Positions 1-10,545 of a DNA stretch of 64,000 nt are shown piece by piece. The notes beneath the pieces are model-generated. The model was given only the letters and a program-made list of their open reading frames with translations, was not told the DNA's origin and searched no databases. The stretch's first letter is position 1. Each line of letters starts with the position of its first letter. The stretch covers positions 170,141 through 234,140 of the forward strand of contig MU277722.1 of the NCBI GenBank assembly GCA_022385805.1, read 5' to 3'. The stretch comes from Pilatotrama ljubarskyi. Its lineage: Eukaryota; Basidiomycota; Agaricomycetes; Polyporales; Polyporaceae. The position numbers and the translations under genes were made by a program.

Positions 1-210
1 GTGTGCGTTGCCTCCTTCGAAGCGGCCGTGGCGTCCGTTCCCGCGCCTGAGACGTCTGCATCGCTTGCGGTAGCGTTGACAGTGTTGGTGCCCGCACCGT
101 CAATGACATTCGTGAGTTCCGTAGTGTCCGTAGTGTCGTGAAGAGCGTGCACATCGTCCCAAAGATTCCTATTCGTCTCCTCCTCCCCTGCCTCCTGCGA
201 TAACCCAGCC
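1..210 (-). other. Open reading stretch beyond the BTB gene stop
   Basis: Read on the minus strand, this stretch has no stop in the frame one base off the BTB gene's last exon. It would encode an Asp/Thr/Ala-rich segment (for example NLWDDVHAL, then ELTNVIDGAG) of the same low-complexity style as the BTB protein's C-terminus. The BTB stop lies inside a good donor-like sequence (TC-GTGAGG). An intron from about position 212 to an acceptor near the left edge could therefore extend the protein out of the window. This is an inference; the simple stop at 211-213 is equally possible. Confidence 0.3.
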
Positions 211-1806
211 TCACGACTGTTTGCCTTTCTTGCGGTTCTTGCTCTTCTTCGCGAGGCCCCACTCGTCGCCGGTTTCTGCTCCGTCGTCTGTTTTCCCGTC
301 ACCTGTCCCTTTGGCGTCTCCACCTTTGAGGGCTGCGAGAGGGTCTTTATCGCCGACTGGCGTGCCTGGTTCCTTGGCGTCGGAGGGTTTGGCCACGGTT
401 GGGGAGTTTTTGGCGTCTTTGGCGTCTTTCCCGGCGGCGGGAGATTCTGGGTTTCCAGAGGCTCCAAGGAGGTCCCCTGCGAGTCAAGAATGGCCATCAG
501 TCGGTTTGTGAACGTTGACGCGTAAGAGGAGATCGGTTGACCTGCGGCGGGCGTCGTCGTAGTGGTCGTCGCCGGCGCGTTGTTGCCTGCGGGCGCGTTA
601 GCGGCGGTCTGGGAGGGCGAGGAGGGAGCGACGGTAGGGCTGGCGGACGTGCCCAGGAGCTCACCCGCAACGCTTCCGACCAGAGTCCCAAACGTGGACC
701 CCAGGGTCGAGAAGGGCGACGAGCTCGTCGGCGGCGGCGACCGCGCAGCACTGGCGGACGCCGTCAGAGGAGGATGGGGCGCCGCGGGCTTCGAGATCGT
801 GGGCACTGACTCCGCCGTCGTGGTCGTGGTCCTACCCGTTCCGGGCTTCGACGGTGACTCGAGCGGAGCCGGCTTCGCGCCGCCAGAAGGCTCCTTACTA
901 ACCGCCGCAGCCGCCGCCCCGGTCGTCGTCCCCTTGCGGGGCGAAGTCGTGGGCGTGGGTGCGGTGCCGGTGAACGTCGCGACGCCTGTACCTTTCTCGA
1001 GGGGGGTTAACGAGGGAGAAGGGGGCCCCGCTGTCAGCCCAAAAATCTCCTTGATGATGGACACCATGTCGTCCTCCTCGAGCTCCGCTGCTGTCGGGCT
1101 GCGCGCGCCGTTCGCAAGGGGCTTCCCGCGTGCGCACTCTCGTGCGGTGGCGAGCAGGAGGGCGGTCTCGAGACCGAGTTGCCGACCCTCCTTGATCGTG
1201 AGGGGTTCGGCACGCACGCAGAGCGCCATGTATGAGGGGATCAAGAGCTTCTTGTCGAGCTCGTACGACTGGTAGAGCTCGATCTTCTGCACGGGTGCGA
1301 TCTCGAACTTCTCCAGTTCCCGGCTGCAGAGCTTCTTGACCTCGGCGAAGCGCCAGTCGAAGGCAAGCTTCAAGATGGCGACCCAGTCCTCGAGCGTTGC
1401 GTCATATATTGAATATTTGCTGCGAGAGATGAGGGAGCAGTGTGACGGTACTAGCATGGGCACTTACGGGTTATAGAACACCCAAAGGAACTTTGAGAAG
1501 TCGTCTGCGGCGACATCGTCCAGCGGGAAGGGGTTCGCATCTGACGAACCCTTGGGAGCCTGCCCCGCGGGCGCCGGCGCCCCGAGCTTTTCACGGAACC
1601 ATGCCGACTCGCGCTCGAAGAAGTACCGATGAACGCGGTAGATGTAGTTCTCGACCTGGACGTCGGGCAAGCATCAGTAAGGGACGAGAGTGGCATCAAG
1701 CGCGACTGACCAAGAAGTGAACGTCACCACCGTTGAGGTAGTACTTCGGATGCCTCTTGATCTGCTCTACGGCCGACTGGGGAGGAAAGTAATTACTGTG
1801 GGCCAT
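211..1806 (-). CDS. BTB/POZ-domain protein
   Basis: A protein of about 475 aa in four exons: 1806-1711, 1655-1468, 1419-542 and 476-211. The introns are GT-AG and the phases match at all three junctions. Residues 1-100 form the BTB/POZ fold usual for basidiomycete BTB proteins: HPKYYLNGGDVHFLVENYIY, then YRVHRYFFERESAWF, then DDFSKFLWVFYNP. An alpha-helical segment follows (YDATLEDWVAILKLAFDWRF). After residue 190 the chain is low complexity, rich in Pro/Thr/Ser/Ala, and ends in a basic KKSKNRKKGKQS. BTB domains dimerise and often act as adaptors for cullin-3 ligases or in transcription complexes, but nothing here shows which partner is used. The start ATG at 1806 is the only one that gives the conserved N-terminal strand. 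The last intron (477-541) has the less common donor GTCAAC and is the least certain junction. Confidence 0.8.
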
Positions 1807-2646
1807 GGTGGGGGAGGGAGTGAACTCGGGAGGGAGGAGAGGGCCGCGGGCAGATATTTATTCGGGCGAGACTGCGCTGGCTCGTCAACGCTCGGCTATC
1901 CTACACGTGTTCACCGCATGTCGCCCGGCCAGCTCTTGTCGTCAGAAACATCCAGCACGTTGTCGACGTCGATTTTTGTACGTTTGATGCTGTACTTGCT
2001 CGACTTGCTCGTTCTCTGGGGTGCGGAGACGGCAGCGACGGTGAGGCCACGATGGTCATGGCAGAGGACAGGATGCGCGCTTGCGCCCACATCCGCGCTC
2101 TGCCTCGTACACCCACCATCTCTGCAACCCCAACCGTCACCGTCCACGCAATGCATAATGCACCTACGGACGTTCGCATTCACCGACAGCAAAGACAGAC
2201 GGCGGAGCGACAGTAGCTGGCCTTCGATGATTGCATTGCGTTGAGATGAACATCCTGACATGCAGCGTCCTGAAGTTGTCCTCACCGAGGAGGGGCTGTA
2301 GTATCCGTAACGGTGCGCACGCTCCGCTTCTCTGAGTGGATGAAGAAAGGGCTCACTACGAGATCGCAGTGAGATTCCTAGGAGCGTGGCTCAGTCAGAA
2401 GATTCTTTGCACGCGCGAACGAGGCTGCGATTCTCTGCTAGTGCTCTGGGCTGTCGGAACATATCCAAGGATATCCATAAGTCATACCAAAAATACATGT
2501 GGATGACCGACTACAACAGTCTCGTCGGAATTCTGGGGCTACAGTGGCAAGAATTATCAAATCTAGGTATGTTCAGTCGTGTATAATGATAGGGCCGTCA
2601 AACGTCTTTCTCCCCGTCCTCCTCCCAGACCCCTGCGCGAGGAGGC
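1807..2646. other. Intergenic, BTB promoter side
   Basis: The BTB upstream region followed by about 600 bp in which no reading frame shows coding character. No tRNA, repeat or transposon end was recognised. Confidence 0.5.
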
Positions 2647-3210
2647 TTAAGCGTTCTCCAGAGGCCGGGAAGAAGCGTCTTCTGTCTCCGCATCTGCTTC
2701 GCGGCCGCTGGCGGGCTGGTCGAAGTGCCCGTCAAGCTCCGCGCTCGTCGGCTCCTCTGTCTCCATGGTAGGCGGCATGACTCCCGCACGCGCGATGTCG
2801 AAGAGGGCGTGCTCGAGCGTAGCATTGCTGGGAGAAAATGCCGCGTGCTCGTTGGCCTCATCTGCGGTGGTGTACAAGCTCCCTCGCCGCGATGCGCGCG
2901 CAGAGGGTCGCGGGTGGACGGGCGTCGACGGGTCGTCCCCAGGAGGAGGGAGGACAAAACGGCCGCCGTGGCCGTGGGTTGGGGTGTCAGCGGTGCTGTC
3001 TGTCCCCGCGCTAACTTCTGCGCGTGGGATGACGATGCCCACTTCGTGGCCGTGTCCTGGCACCCAGGCCTCGGTGCCGGGAGCTACGATGCCAACCTCG
3101 TGTCCGTGTCCGGGCGTAGAGGGTGAGGAGTTGGTCGCGGGCAGGCGTGCGTCGGTCTGTGGGATGACGATCTTGGTGTGGCTGTGGCCGATAACGGTAG
3201 AAGGAGACAT
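2647..3210 (-). CDS. HGH-repeat disordered protein A
   Basis: An intronless ORF of 187 aa; I do not recognise the family. The start is placed at the ATG at 3208-3210 (MSPSTVIGHSH), not at the longer frame's first codon at 3381. A TATA box lies at 3332-3337, and this choice makes the three paralogs nearly equal in length (187, 203, 190 aa). The first 100 residues hold four copies of a motif H-G/S-H-x(3-5)-[IF]-V-x-P: HSHTKIVIP, HGHEVGIVAP, HGHEVGIVIP and HGHGGRFVLP. The last is preceded by DTPTHGHG. Then come HPRPSARASR, shared exactly with paralog C, a short ALFDIA segment, and an acidic tail ending in LENA. There is no signal peptide, membrane segment or known domain. The paired histidines suggest metal or pH sensing, or a short linear binding motif, but this is inference. 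Confidence 0.7.
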   Translation of the reverse strand: MSPSTVIGHSHTKIVIPQTDARLPATNSSPSTPGHGHEVGIVAPGTEAWVPGHGHEVGIVIPRAEVSAGTDSTADTPTHGHGGRFVLPPPGDDPSTPVHPRPSARASRRGSLYTTADEANEHAAFSPSNATLEHALFDIARAGVMPPTMETEEPTSAELDGHFDQPASGREADAETEDASSRPLENA

Positions 3211-3330
3211 CTCGCGGATAGTAGAAGAAGTGTGCAGAAGTGTAGTTTGGGTGGATGCGAGCGGTGGCTTGCAGGAGTGCAGCTGCTTCTGGATGAGTGA
3301 GTGCAGACCTGTCGCCGTTCGCCCTGTTGT

Positions 3331-3338
3331 ACTTATAC
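3331..3338 (-). promoter_or_regulatory. TATA box of HGH gene A
   Basis: GTATAAGT on the minus strand, 122 bp upstream of the chosen ATG. The same octamer core precedes paralog C at a similar distance. Confidence 0.6.
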
Positions 3339-4650
3339 CTCTTCTCCACGCCAGGTTTGCTCGCGAATTCGATGCTATCAAGCATGCACTACAGCCTCGA
3401 GCTCGTGGCGCGGTACCGCCGGCTGAAACATGCTGGGCGGACCACTCCAGTTCACCATAAAACCGCGTCCGAGATTGCCTCGCGCTGCTGCAAGCGCGCC
3501 GGACTACCCTGCAAAGTTCAGGGCATCAGCGTTCAAACGCTCCATCAATGGAGGCCAGGGAGCTCGGCGCACCGCCATGTCGCACTCGCGACTGACGCCC
3601 ATTCGCCATCAGAGCAACTCGAGATCTGCACCGCCGTCATGTTGAGCTCTGCTGTGACTGTGCTGGATCCCATGTTTCGCTTAGGTGACGGCTAGCGACT
3701 GCGTTAGCACGACGTACAGTTGCGGTCGCCGCCAGGGCTCCTCTGGGGAGCGTCCTGGCATTGACGGCGGGCTATACTTGCACTCTGACGCGCTGTAGTG
3801 ACAAAGCCCCGGTGTCGTTGAAGACATGTCCTCGAGGATGGAATGGTAGAGGCATGCATCTCTCCGTCAGCATGAGTCCAACGGCAAGTCTGCAAACCGG
3901 TAGCATTGGCCCCGGCCACCAACAAGTTCATCCAATCTCCCCTTAGATCCCCGCTTGATTCCTCGGCGCTGGGGCCTGATCAAACAAAATGGCGGTCCAG
4001 CGCTGATACAGCGCCCGCTGATCAGACCGACACCATCTCGCCATGGCCTCATTGAGATCACTTTGAGCGCGAACTTCAATGAAGCCGGTGATCTCAGGTG
4101 AGCTCCAATGACTCCAGTTGACATACAGCTTGACCTACCCCGCACATAGCTCTTCCCAGCAAATGTCTTCCGGACCAGGCCGTGCGGAGCCCGGATCTTC
4201 GCGCGCGCACTCGACCATAGGAGGCAGCAGGACAACAGATGTAGAGTTCCTGGGGCTCTTGCAATTCCAACCCACTCTAATACCTGGCTGGGCCTAGCAC
4301 GAGACTCGTGGTCACTGTCGCTCTTCCCTGCTTCCGGATGAGTATGAACATAGCCTTTTACAGGCTGATTATCAGCACCAACCCTGACCTCGAAGCTTAG
4401 AGTTCTTGACCTCGTGGTTTCTGGATGTGCCCGCGCACAAGCTATCTCGCACGCTCGGTCGAGGGCTGCTAGCCCGGCCCCTTGCGCTCCTCCGTGACCT
4501 TCACTGATACTAGTGGATTGCGCACGACGGCACTCCCTGCTGACTATCGGAAGAGACATCGAGCATCCTAGCTGCGGTGAGTGTTCTCGCTCAGATGCGG
4601 GTCGTCTCCCACTAGGACCGATCCCCGATTGATGTCCCTAGCCTGTACTC
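3339..4650. other. Intergenic, between HGH gene A and F-box-like copy 1
   Basis: Shared upstream region of two divergent genes. A long minus frame at 3867-4559 has no domain, no homolog that I recognise and no splice support, so I treat it as chance. Nothing else was seen. Confidence 0.4.
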
Positions 4651-6492
4651 ATGGAATCAGTCGCGACGCGGGTCCTGTTCTCCCCTATTGCTGAAGACAT
4701 TTTTGAACACCTCGCGCCCGGCCCTCTTCCGATCGGCTGCGATGACTCCATCATGAAGCCGCGCAAGGAGAGTCAGCAGGCTCTCGCCCGTCTGGCGATT
4801 GTCTCTCGTGCCCTTTGCGCCCCAGCTCTCGATACACTGTGGCGGTATATCGACGATTTCTTTCATCTCTTGTATGCTATCGGGCCATCGTACCATCGAC
4901 GGGAAAAGGTCCGCTCTACATTTGTTCTTCTTGCCATAGCTAGGGACTGACAGCTCGAGGGCTTCAGAGTTCGTTGACGTCGTCAACGATGCGAATTGGG
5001 CAAGGTTCCGAGAATATGCCCTCCGAGTGCGGGGCCTGAACGTCGGAGACGCGAGAGGCGTTCACGCCAACGTCTTGACATTCTTGACCCGGATGTGCTC
5101 CCAGCAGGTGCTCCTTCCCCGTCTGGAGCGGTTGACGGGAATCAGCATCGACACCACAACGACCAGCTACAGCATGTTATACTCCTCGACCATTAAACAA
5201 TTGCATGTGCGAATTCGCGAAAGAACGACCAATCCAAGCAACATCCGGATCGCTTTGGAAGCAGCACAGCACACTCTCACTTCCATAGTCGACCTCTGGA
5301 TAGACGACTTTCCCGACGTCGCGAGACCACCTCCCATCACATACTGGACTCTTCCGCAGCTGCGTACTCTTAGGGTGGTCAACAGCTCTTCCTTGAGCGC
5401 CGAGGTCATCCGTGCATTGGCCGCTTTTCCCCACCTCCGAATCCTTGAGCTCTGGCTGGAAGGGGTACCCGCCATCAAGGAGGCTGAACGTCCAATAGGC
5501 TTCTCTAGCTTGCGGGAACTCGAGCTTCACGGGAGTGCCACGAACATTGATCGTTTCCTCAGCATCCTTTGCCCACCCCATCTGGAGTCTATCGAACTGT
5601 TCTTGCGGCCGTCAGGGCCTCGTTCAGTTGCACCTGCGGGTATCGCCGCTCCGACCAGATTAGTTCCTTCCTCGCGTCACTACACTGGATGCAACAGCTC
5701 CGTTCTATCACACTTTCCTTCAGCAAGTCAACCCCCGTATGGTCTGACGAGGACCTCCGCTCACTCCGAGACGTGTGGCCTGAGCTCGCCGAGCTCGAGG
5801 TCGCAAGCGCAGACCCGGGAAGTAACACGTGCATTTCCGACATATACAGCAACCCGCCGCATTGGTCTGAGCACGGACGGAACCCTAGGTCGAGGCACTC
5901 CTACCAGCTCGGATACCCGTATTACGAGACTCGCTATGAAGGCCAGCCTCACGACGTCGGGATTCCTCCCACAGTGTCGACCCTAGCCGCGTTTGCCCAC
6001 GCCCACCCGCACTTGAAGCGCCTCGTGATCCCGTCAATTCGTCTTGACACACTCCCTGACTTGGGTCTCGTACCGATGCTTGACCATCACCTACGGTACT
6101 TGCGTATATCCCATCTGCCTCGAGGCGTCGCGATCTACCCATGTGCACTCGTCCTCGATCTCCTGTTTCCTCATCTGGACCTGTCCTCCGTCCGGGAGGC
6201 CGGAACGCGAGACGCATACGGTGCTTTCGATGCTCTACAACTTCTCCTCCTCGGACTGCAAGCAGGTCGAATGGGCACGCACTGGAAAGGAGCGATGAGG
6301 CTGCCCGATTTCAGTGGGGATATACCGATGCCTCCACGACTACCATTGCCTTCACCGCGAGCACTTGACCGTGGGCGACTTACCGAAGCCGGCCCTCCAT
6401 ATCCGATACCAGATGGGCTCCGTGAACGAAGCTGGTCCCCCGGTTCGGAGAGTGTAGAAATGCAGCTGTGCAGCCCTGAGTCCGATTACTAG
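4651..6492 (+). pseudogene. F-box-like/LRR-like protein, copy 1 (frame broken)
   Basis: The N-terminus matches copies 2 and 3: MESVATRVLFSPIAEDIFEH, then GPL, then an F-box-like helix LARLAIVSRALCAPALDTLW. A downstream exon beginning near 4960 (EFVDVVNDANWARFREYALR) continues into LRR-like repeats such as WTLPQLRTLRVV and FPHLRILELWLEG. Around 5590-5620 the frame changes, from ..PPHLESIELFL to ..RASFSCTCGYRRSD. The segment equivalent to about 35-40 residues of copy 2, including RSLDPLYA, is missing, and no GT-AG pair restores the frame. The first intron also does not splice cleanly in phase at the position used by copies 2 and 3. The rest, to the stop at 6492, stays similar (TLAAFAHAHPHLKRLVIPSI). 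Most likely a decaying paralog. A sequencing error cannot explain the missing block. Confidence 0.65.
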
Positions 6493-6870
6493 CTCCAGTC
6501 TGGCAATATCTCGGCCGACAATAGCAGGTCTATATGCCACAGCGAATTCGAAGCACTCTTATCATCTCCATATGTGTCGTATGGTGTACTTCCTACGTAC
6601 CTCTGTATCATCTCAGGCGTACCCTGGTGCCCGCGCACCTATCCCCCATGCACTGTCCTGGTTGCGGCTCCTAATTTTCGCTGCCTCGCTGTGACATCAG
6701 CTACGGGATACAGCCTCGTAGAGCATGCAAATTAACATGACATGGTATCAGCTCACTATCAAAACAATCGGGAGCGTGCGTACAACGACTCGCAGATACA
6801 GCATATTGACTCTTCGTCCCGATGAACCAACAGTTACTGTAGTGAAGACCGGCATGGATAACTGAGACGA

Positions 6871-7482
6871 TCACGCATTCCGCGTAGCAGAACTCTCTTC
6901 GAATTCCCCATCGACGCTAACCGACTGGTCAGTCTCCGGATCCCGGAAGGGTTCGTCGTACTCGTCCCCAGACGGATCTGTGTCCTCCAAGACGTCGGTA
7001 AACTTGAAGGCCGCCGTGATGGCCTCGCGTCGGGCATCGACACCGGGTTCGAAAGGAGTAGAAGGGTCCGACGCCGCATGGTCCGGAGTTTCGTCCCCAC
7101 TGGAGAACCGGCTCTGGCGCAACACGCGTGTGGAGGACCTCGCGGGGCGGGTAGGGGTCGGCGGGGAGCTATGGATATCTCGGGAACCGGCAAGCGCGAA
7201 TGCTCCATGCCCATGTGTAGGAGTCCAGAAGCGATCTGGCTCGATTCCGTGCGGAATGATGATGTTCGGTGGTAGCCGGTGACGGGGAGTCGCGGTCGCC
7301 GGCGTGGTGTTGCAAGCGGGACTGCGAGGGACGACGAAGGGGTCTGCGAAAGTGCCGTCGATGCTGATGCTCAGAGCGGGCGTACAGTCCGGTACGCGTC
7401 CGGAAAAGTCAGATCGGGTGTCAGTGTCCCGTGGGCTGACGCAGTCGTCGTAACTGGCAGCTTGAGTAGGGCTCATATTCAT
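6871..7482 (-). CDS. HGH-repeat disordered protein B
   Basis: A 203-aa intronless ORF starting MNMSPTQAASYDD. It is the most diverged of three paralogs, but keeps the core: RHRLPPNIIIPHG, then WTPTHGHGAFALAG. A basic Ser/Arg stretch follows (TRPARSSTRVLRQSR), then an Asp/Glu-rich C-terminal third ending EESSATRNA, comparable with the ends of A (..LENA) and C (..FTTA). Low complexity throughout, with no domain or signal peptide recognised. It lies 380 bp downstream of the F-box-like copy 1, on the opposite strand, and a TATA box at 7635-7642 lies 153 bp upstream of its ATG. Function unknown; family membership rests on the THGHG motif, the [IV]xxP strand-like repeats, the length, the promoter layout and the C-terminal similarity. 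Confidence 0.65.
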   Translation of the reverse strand: MNMSPTQAASYDDCVSPRDTDTRSDFSGRVPDCTPALSISIDGTFADPFVVPRSPACNTTPATATPRHRLPPNIIIPHGIEPDRFWTPTHGHGAFALAGSRDIHSSPPTPTRPARSSTRVLRQSRFSSGDETPDHAASDPSTPFEPGVDARREAITAAFKFTDVLEDTDPSGDEYDEPFRDPETDQSVSVDGEFEESSATRNA

Positions 7483-7634
7483 TGTGAAGGTAGACGCAAA
7501 ATATTAGGTGTGAAGAGATGCGCTGCGAGGAAGTGAAGATAGACGGAGTGGTGAGTGCGCTAGCTCCGCTGCAGCTTCTCGAGTGGGTTATCGAACTTGG
7601 CAGTGTAAGCTTTCTCAAGTGACTGGCGGTGGTG

Positions 7635-7642
7635 CTTATATA
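7635..7642 (-). promoter_or_regulatory. TATA box of HGH gene B
   Basis: TATATAAG on the minus strand, 153 bp upstream of the ATG, matching the layout of genes A and C. Confidence 0.6.
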
Positions 7643-9828
7643 CAAACTCACCCTGACCGCGGAGGAGCACGAGGCTAGGACTGCTGGGAGCTCGGCCGCC
7701 ACGTTTGTGCATCACATCTGTGGCGCATACAGTAGAAGGATGCTCTGGGCAGAACCTAAGTAAAAAAGGTCGGCGTTGCCATCTCACCAATCTGTGATTT
7801 GAGATTGCAACATTCAAAGAGAGAGAATCTATTGAGGAACAGCTGACAATGTGGCCATAAGTAACCCGCGGTGTGGCTTTGAAATGCGCAAGTACGTACT
7901 GAACGGTAGATGCATGCACAGGTATCATGTCGTCTTCCCTGGCGCCTTGCGTCCGCCATCAGAGAATGCTGTCATGCGCACCGCCGAGATGTCAGGATAC
8001 ATCATTGGTATAGATAGCACCATCGGATTCACCCAGTGGACGAAGTTCTGGAGAGCTATGCACTGTCGGGCAAGCACTGATAGAACATCACCAGCTTGGG
8101 AGCATCAAGATATTACGCTGCAGCGTGCTTCTGTGCATTGGCATACTTCAGTCGCGGAAACCATACAGAGAAAAGCAACGCGTGCAGTTGAGATGGCCCG
8201 CCTTACGAATCATAAGATATCTAAATGCCACCAAAATGTCAGTGCACAGTGCCATATTCGTTGTATTCAGAGGTGGAACCTCACTGGTACATGGTGCTTG
8301 GCCCGAACGAAGTCGCATAGACTTTGCCGTACAGCATCTGTCCGCTGTCAAAGAGGCATCATCCTTCATGGATGATCCATCATAGCGCAAACGAGCCAAG
8401 TTCAGACGAAGAAATAGATAGCCAGACTTACCGCAGGATCTTTACATACCAATCACTGTTCATGGTCCGAGACCCCGGCCACGCGTTGCGCCATGCCACA
8501 GTGGCCTTCATGCATGGACGATATAGAGGCATGCGTCGTGAGTGCTGCGGACTATGCCGTTGGCCCGGAACGCTGTGCGCAAATCATCACTCCTGCACAG
8601 ATACGAAGCCGCGAAACTTATAGCAATGGAATGGGCCGCGTGAGCCGATTTTCCTGCGGGCGGCGATGCTAACACAGCGACGACGGAAGACGATGCCAAA
8701 GTATCGCCCACATCTTCTGAGAGCGATAGTTGCATTGATAGCCCCGCGGGGAGTAACCAACCCCCGGAGGCCGACGAAAGTCTGGCACGAGAAGAGACGG
8801 TCATCCGTAGAGGGGGTGATAACCACTTATCGCCCTTCCTTCGTCGCTGGAAGCTTTTCCAGTCACCGTCTTCGGTAAGCTGGCGCACTCCAGTCAGAGT
8901 GACATATGCACTCACCCAGTGACACAAAGGATGGCGTAAGCAATTAAGGTCGACTGGCACCCATGTGAGCGATACCATCATGGCATGCGTCCAGGTCGAA
9001 GAAGTGTACAGAGATCTGTCTTGTGGGCGTCGAGAGTCATCATATCGTCAGAATACGCTGGGCGCGAACAGAGGTAAGTGTTCCGAAGTGCCTGTGTGCG
9101 CAGTGCGCGCCTTGGAGTAATTGCGAGCTGTCAAAGCAGCGGACAAACAGCTGCGGAGATATACAGTACGCTGTCGGTCTTCATCGCCACTCGTACGTCA
9201 ACACCTTAACTACAATCGCGCCTCCGTTATGTGAAACTCCGCTGCCGCTACTGGGCGGATTGAACGGAGGAAAACCGCGACGGCGTCACTGTAACCGGAC
9301 ACGCGTGAGAGACGGGCTTCTAACGGCGGACCACTGACTTGATAGGTTCCCCAGTATGCGACGTTGAGGAGAGCGCATAGAGACGAAGCATCGTGCCGTA
9401 CTTGATTGGATGCAGCGACGGTGGTCCCGTACGCGGACTCGGTGATCATGGTGTTCGCGGAACAAGTTGCAAACCAGTCTTGGCGCCTGCGCGTGGCGGA
9501 TCCGGACTTGAGCTTGTCAAAGTTTTGAACGCTGTGCGTGCGCAGATGCGTTCCTCCGAGTACACTGTATGCAGAGCCAGCTAAGTCAGCGACATGTGAG
9601 ATGCTCAGTGCTGCCAATGTGCGCATGGCCAGCGAGTTCCGGTGAAAATGCAATAGGTGGCTGTACGTGATTACCTACGGATATAAGTTACAGTGAATAG
9701 TCTATAGCGGCTAAAGTACTTCGAGTCAAAGGCGGATAAGCTACGTTCTAGTAAGGCTACAGTGAGGTGGGATGTCCGGGCATGTGTCCATGGGAGAACA
9801 ATCGAAATGTGCGACAATGGGAATCAGT
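7643..9828. other. Intergenic, 2.2 kb without a recognised gene
   Basis: The only frame with some coding feel is minus 8508-8981, which holds a run KSFQRRRKGDKWLSPPLRM. I recognise no family and cannot build a consistent exon set, so it is not called a gene. No transposon ends or RNA genes were seen. Confidence 0.35.
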
Positions 9829-10401
9829 CTATGCGGTCGTAAAGGTGGCGTCCTCGGCTTCGCGCGGAAGAGCGTTGGAATCCTGCGCGCTCCCGGAGTC
9901 GTGGGCCTCGCCGTCCTGCCCGGCGACGGAATGCTCCTCGCTCTCCAGTGGGGATGTCATGAGAGGGGAGTGCGGGACATCAAATAGCATGTGCGTCGGG
10001 GAAAGCGCCTGCTGCTGAGCGTCGGCGGCGTCCGAGAACATGCCGCTCCATCTCGATGCACGCGCGGACGGCCGCGGGTGTGAAGGACTCATCGGGGAGT
10101 CCAAGCTCTGCATGGACGGGACGACGAAGCGGCTCACGACGTCGCCATGTCCGTGTGTGGGTGTGTCCAGAATGGTCAGCTGGGAGGCTGGGCGTCGAGC
10201 GTCGACCCGAGCGAGGACGTTGGTGTGTCCGTGTGTGGGCGTGGTCGTCGGGGTGGGGAGACCGGCAACGGCCATTCGGGGGACGACGATGTGAATGCCG
10301 CCGTGGCGCATAGAAGACCCATGCGAGGAGTTTGCAGGCGCGTAGCTCTCGTCGACATTGGGAGCGTAGGTGGATACAGGGCTGGTGATGGCGGCCATTG
10401 C
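9829..10401 (-). CDS. HGH-repeat disordered protein C
   Basis: A 190-aa intronless ORF. I use the ATG at 10399-10401 (MAAITSPVSTY) because the TATA box at 10540-10545 lies only about 20 bp above the upstream ATG at 10521, which would leave no room for transcription start. The repeat motif occurs as MRHGGIHIVVPRM, then TPTHGHTNVLARV, then DTPTHGHGDVVSRFVVP. The next segment, HPRPSARASR, is identical to paralog A, and SPTHMLFDVPHSP corresponds to A's LEHALFDIARAG. The tail is acidic and ends AEDATFTTA. No secretion signal or known domain. It lies opposite to, and 2 kb from, the intact F-box-like copy 2, repeating the order seen for gene A and copy 1. Confidence 0.7.
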   Translation of the reverse strand, partial: AMAAITSPVSTYAPNVDESYAPANSSHGSSMRHGGIHIVVPRMAVAGLPTPTTTPTHGHTNVLARVDARRPASQLTILDTPTHGHGDVVSRFVVPSMQSLDSPMSPSHPRPSARASRWSGMFSDAADAQQQALSPTHMLFDVPHSPLMTSPLESEEHSVAGQDGEAHDSGSAQDSNALPREAEDATFTTA

Positions 10402-10539
10402 GTAAGTGCGAGAGGGTGAGTGTGAGTTGTGGAACGGGCGACTCGGTGTCTGAGCGAAGGCTGGCTGGTAGTGCGAGAGGCCTTGATCGAGCTGGTGGTA
10501 ACTTGTCTGGATGAGTATCATGGTGCACTGATCTTCATA

Positions 10540-10545
10540 CTTATA
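10540..10545 (-). promoter_or_regulatory. TATA box of HGH gene C
   Basis: TATAAG within GTATAAGTA on the minus strand, 139 bp upstream of the chosen ATG; the same octamer as gene A. Confidence 0.6.

Noticed and set aside
3867..4559. Long minus-strand frame of 230 codons
   Set aside because: Composition is irregular, there is no domain or paralog, and it lies in the shared upstream region of two genes.
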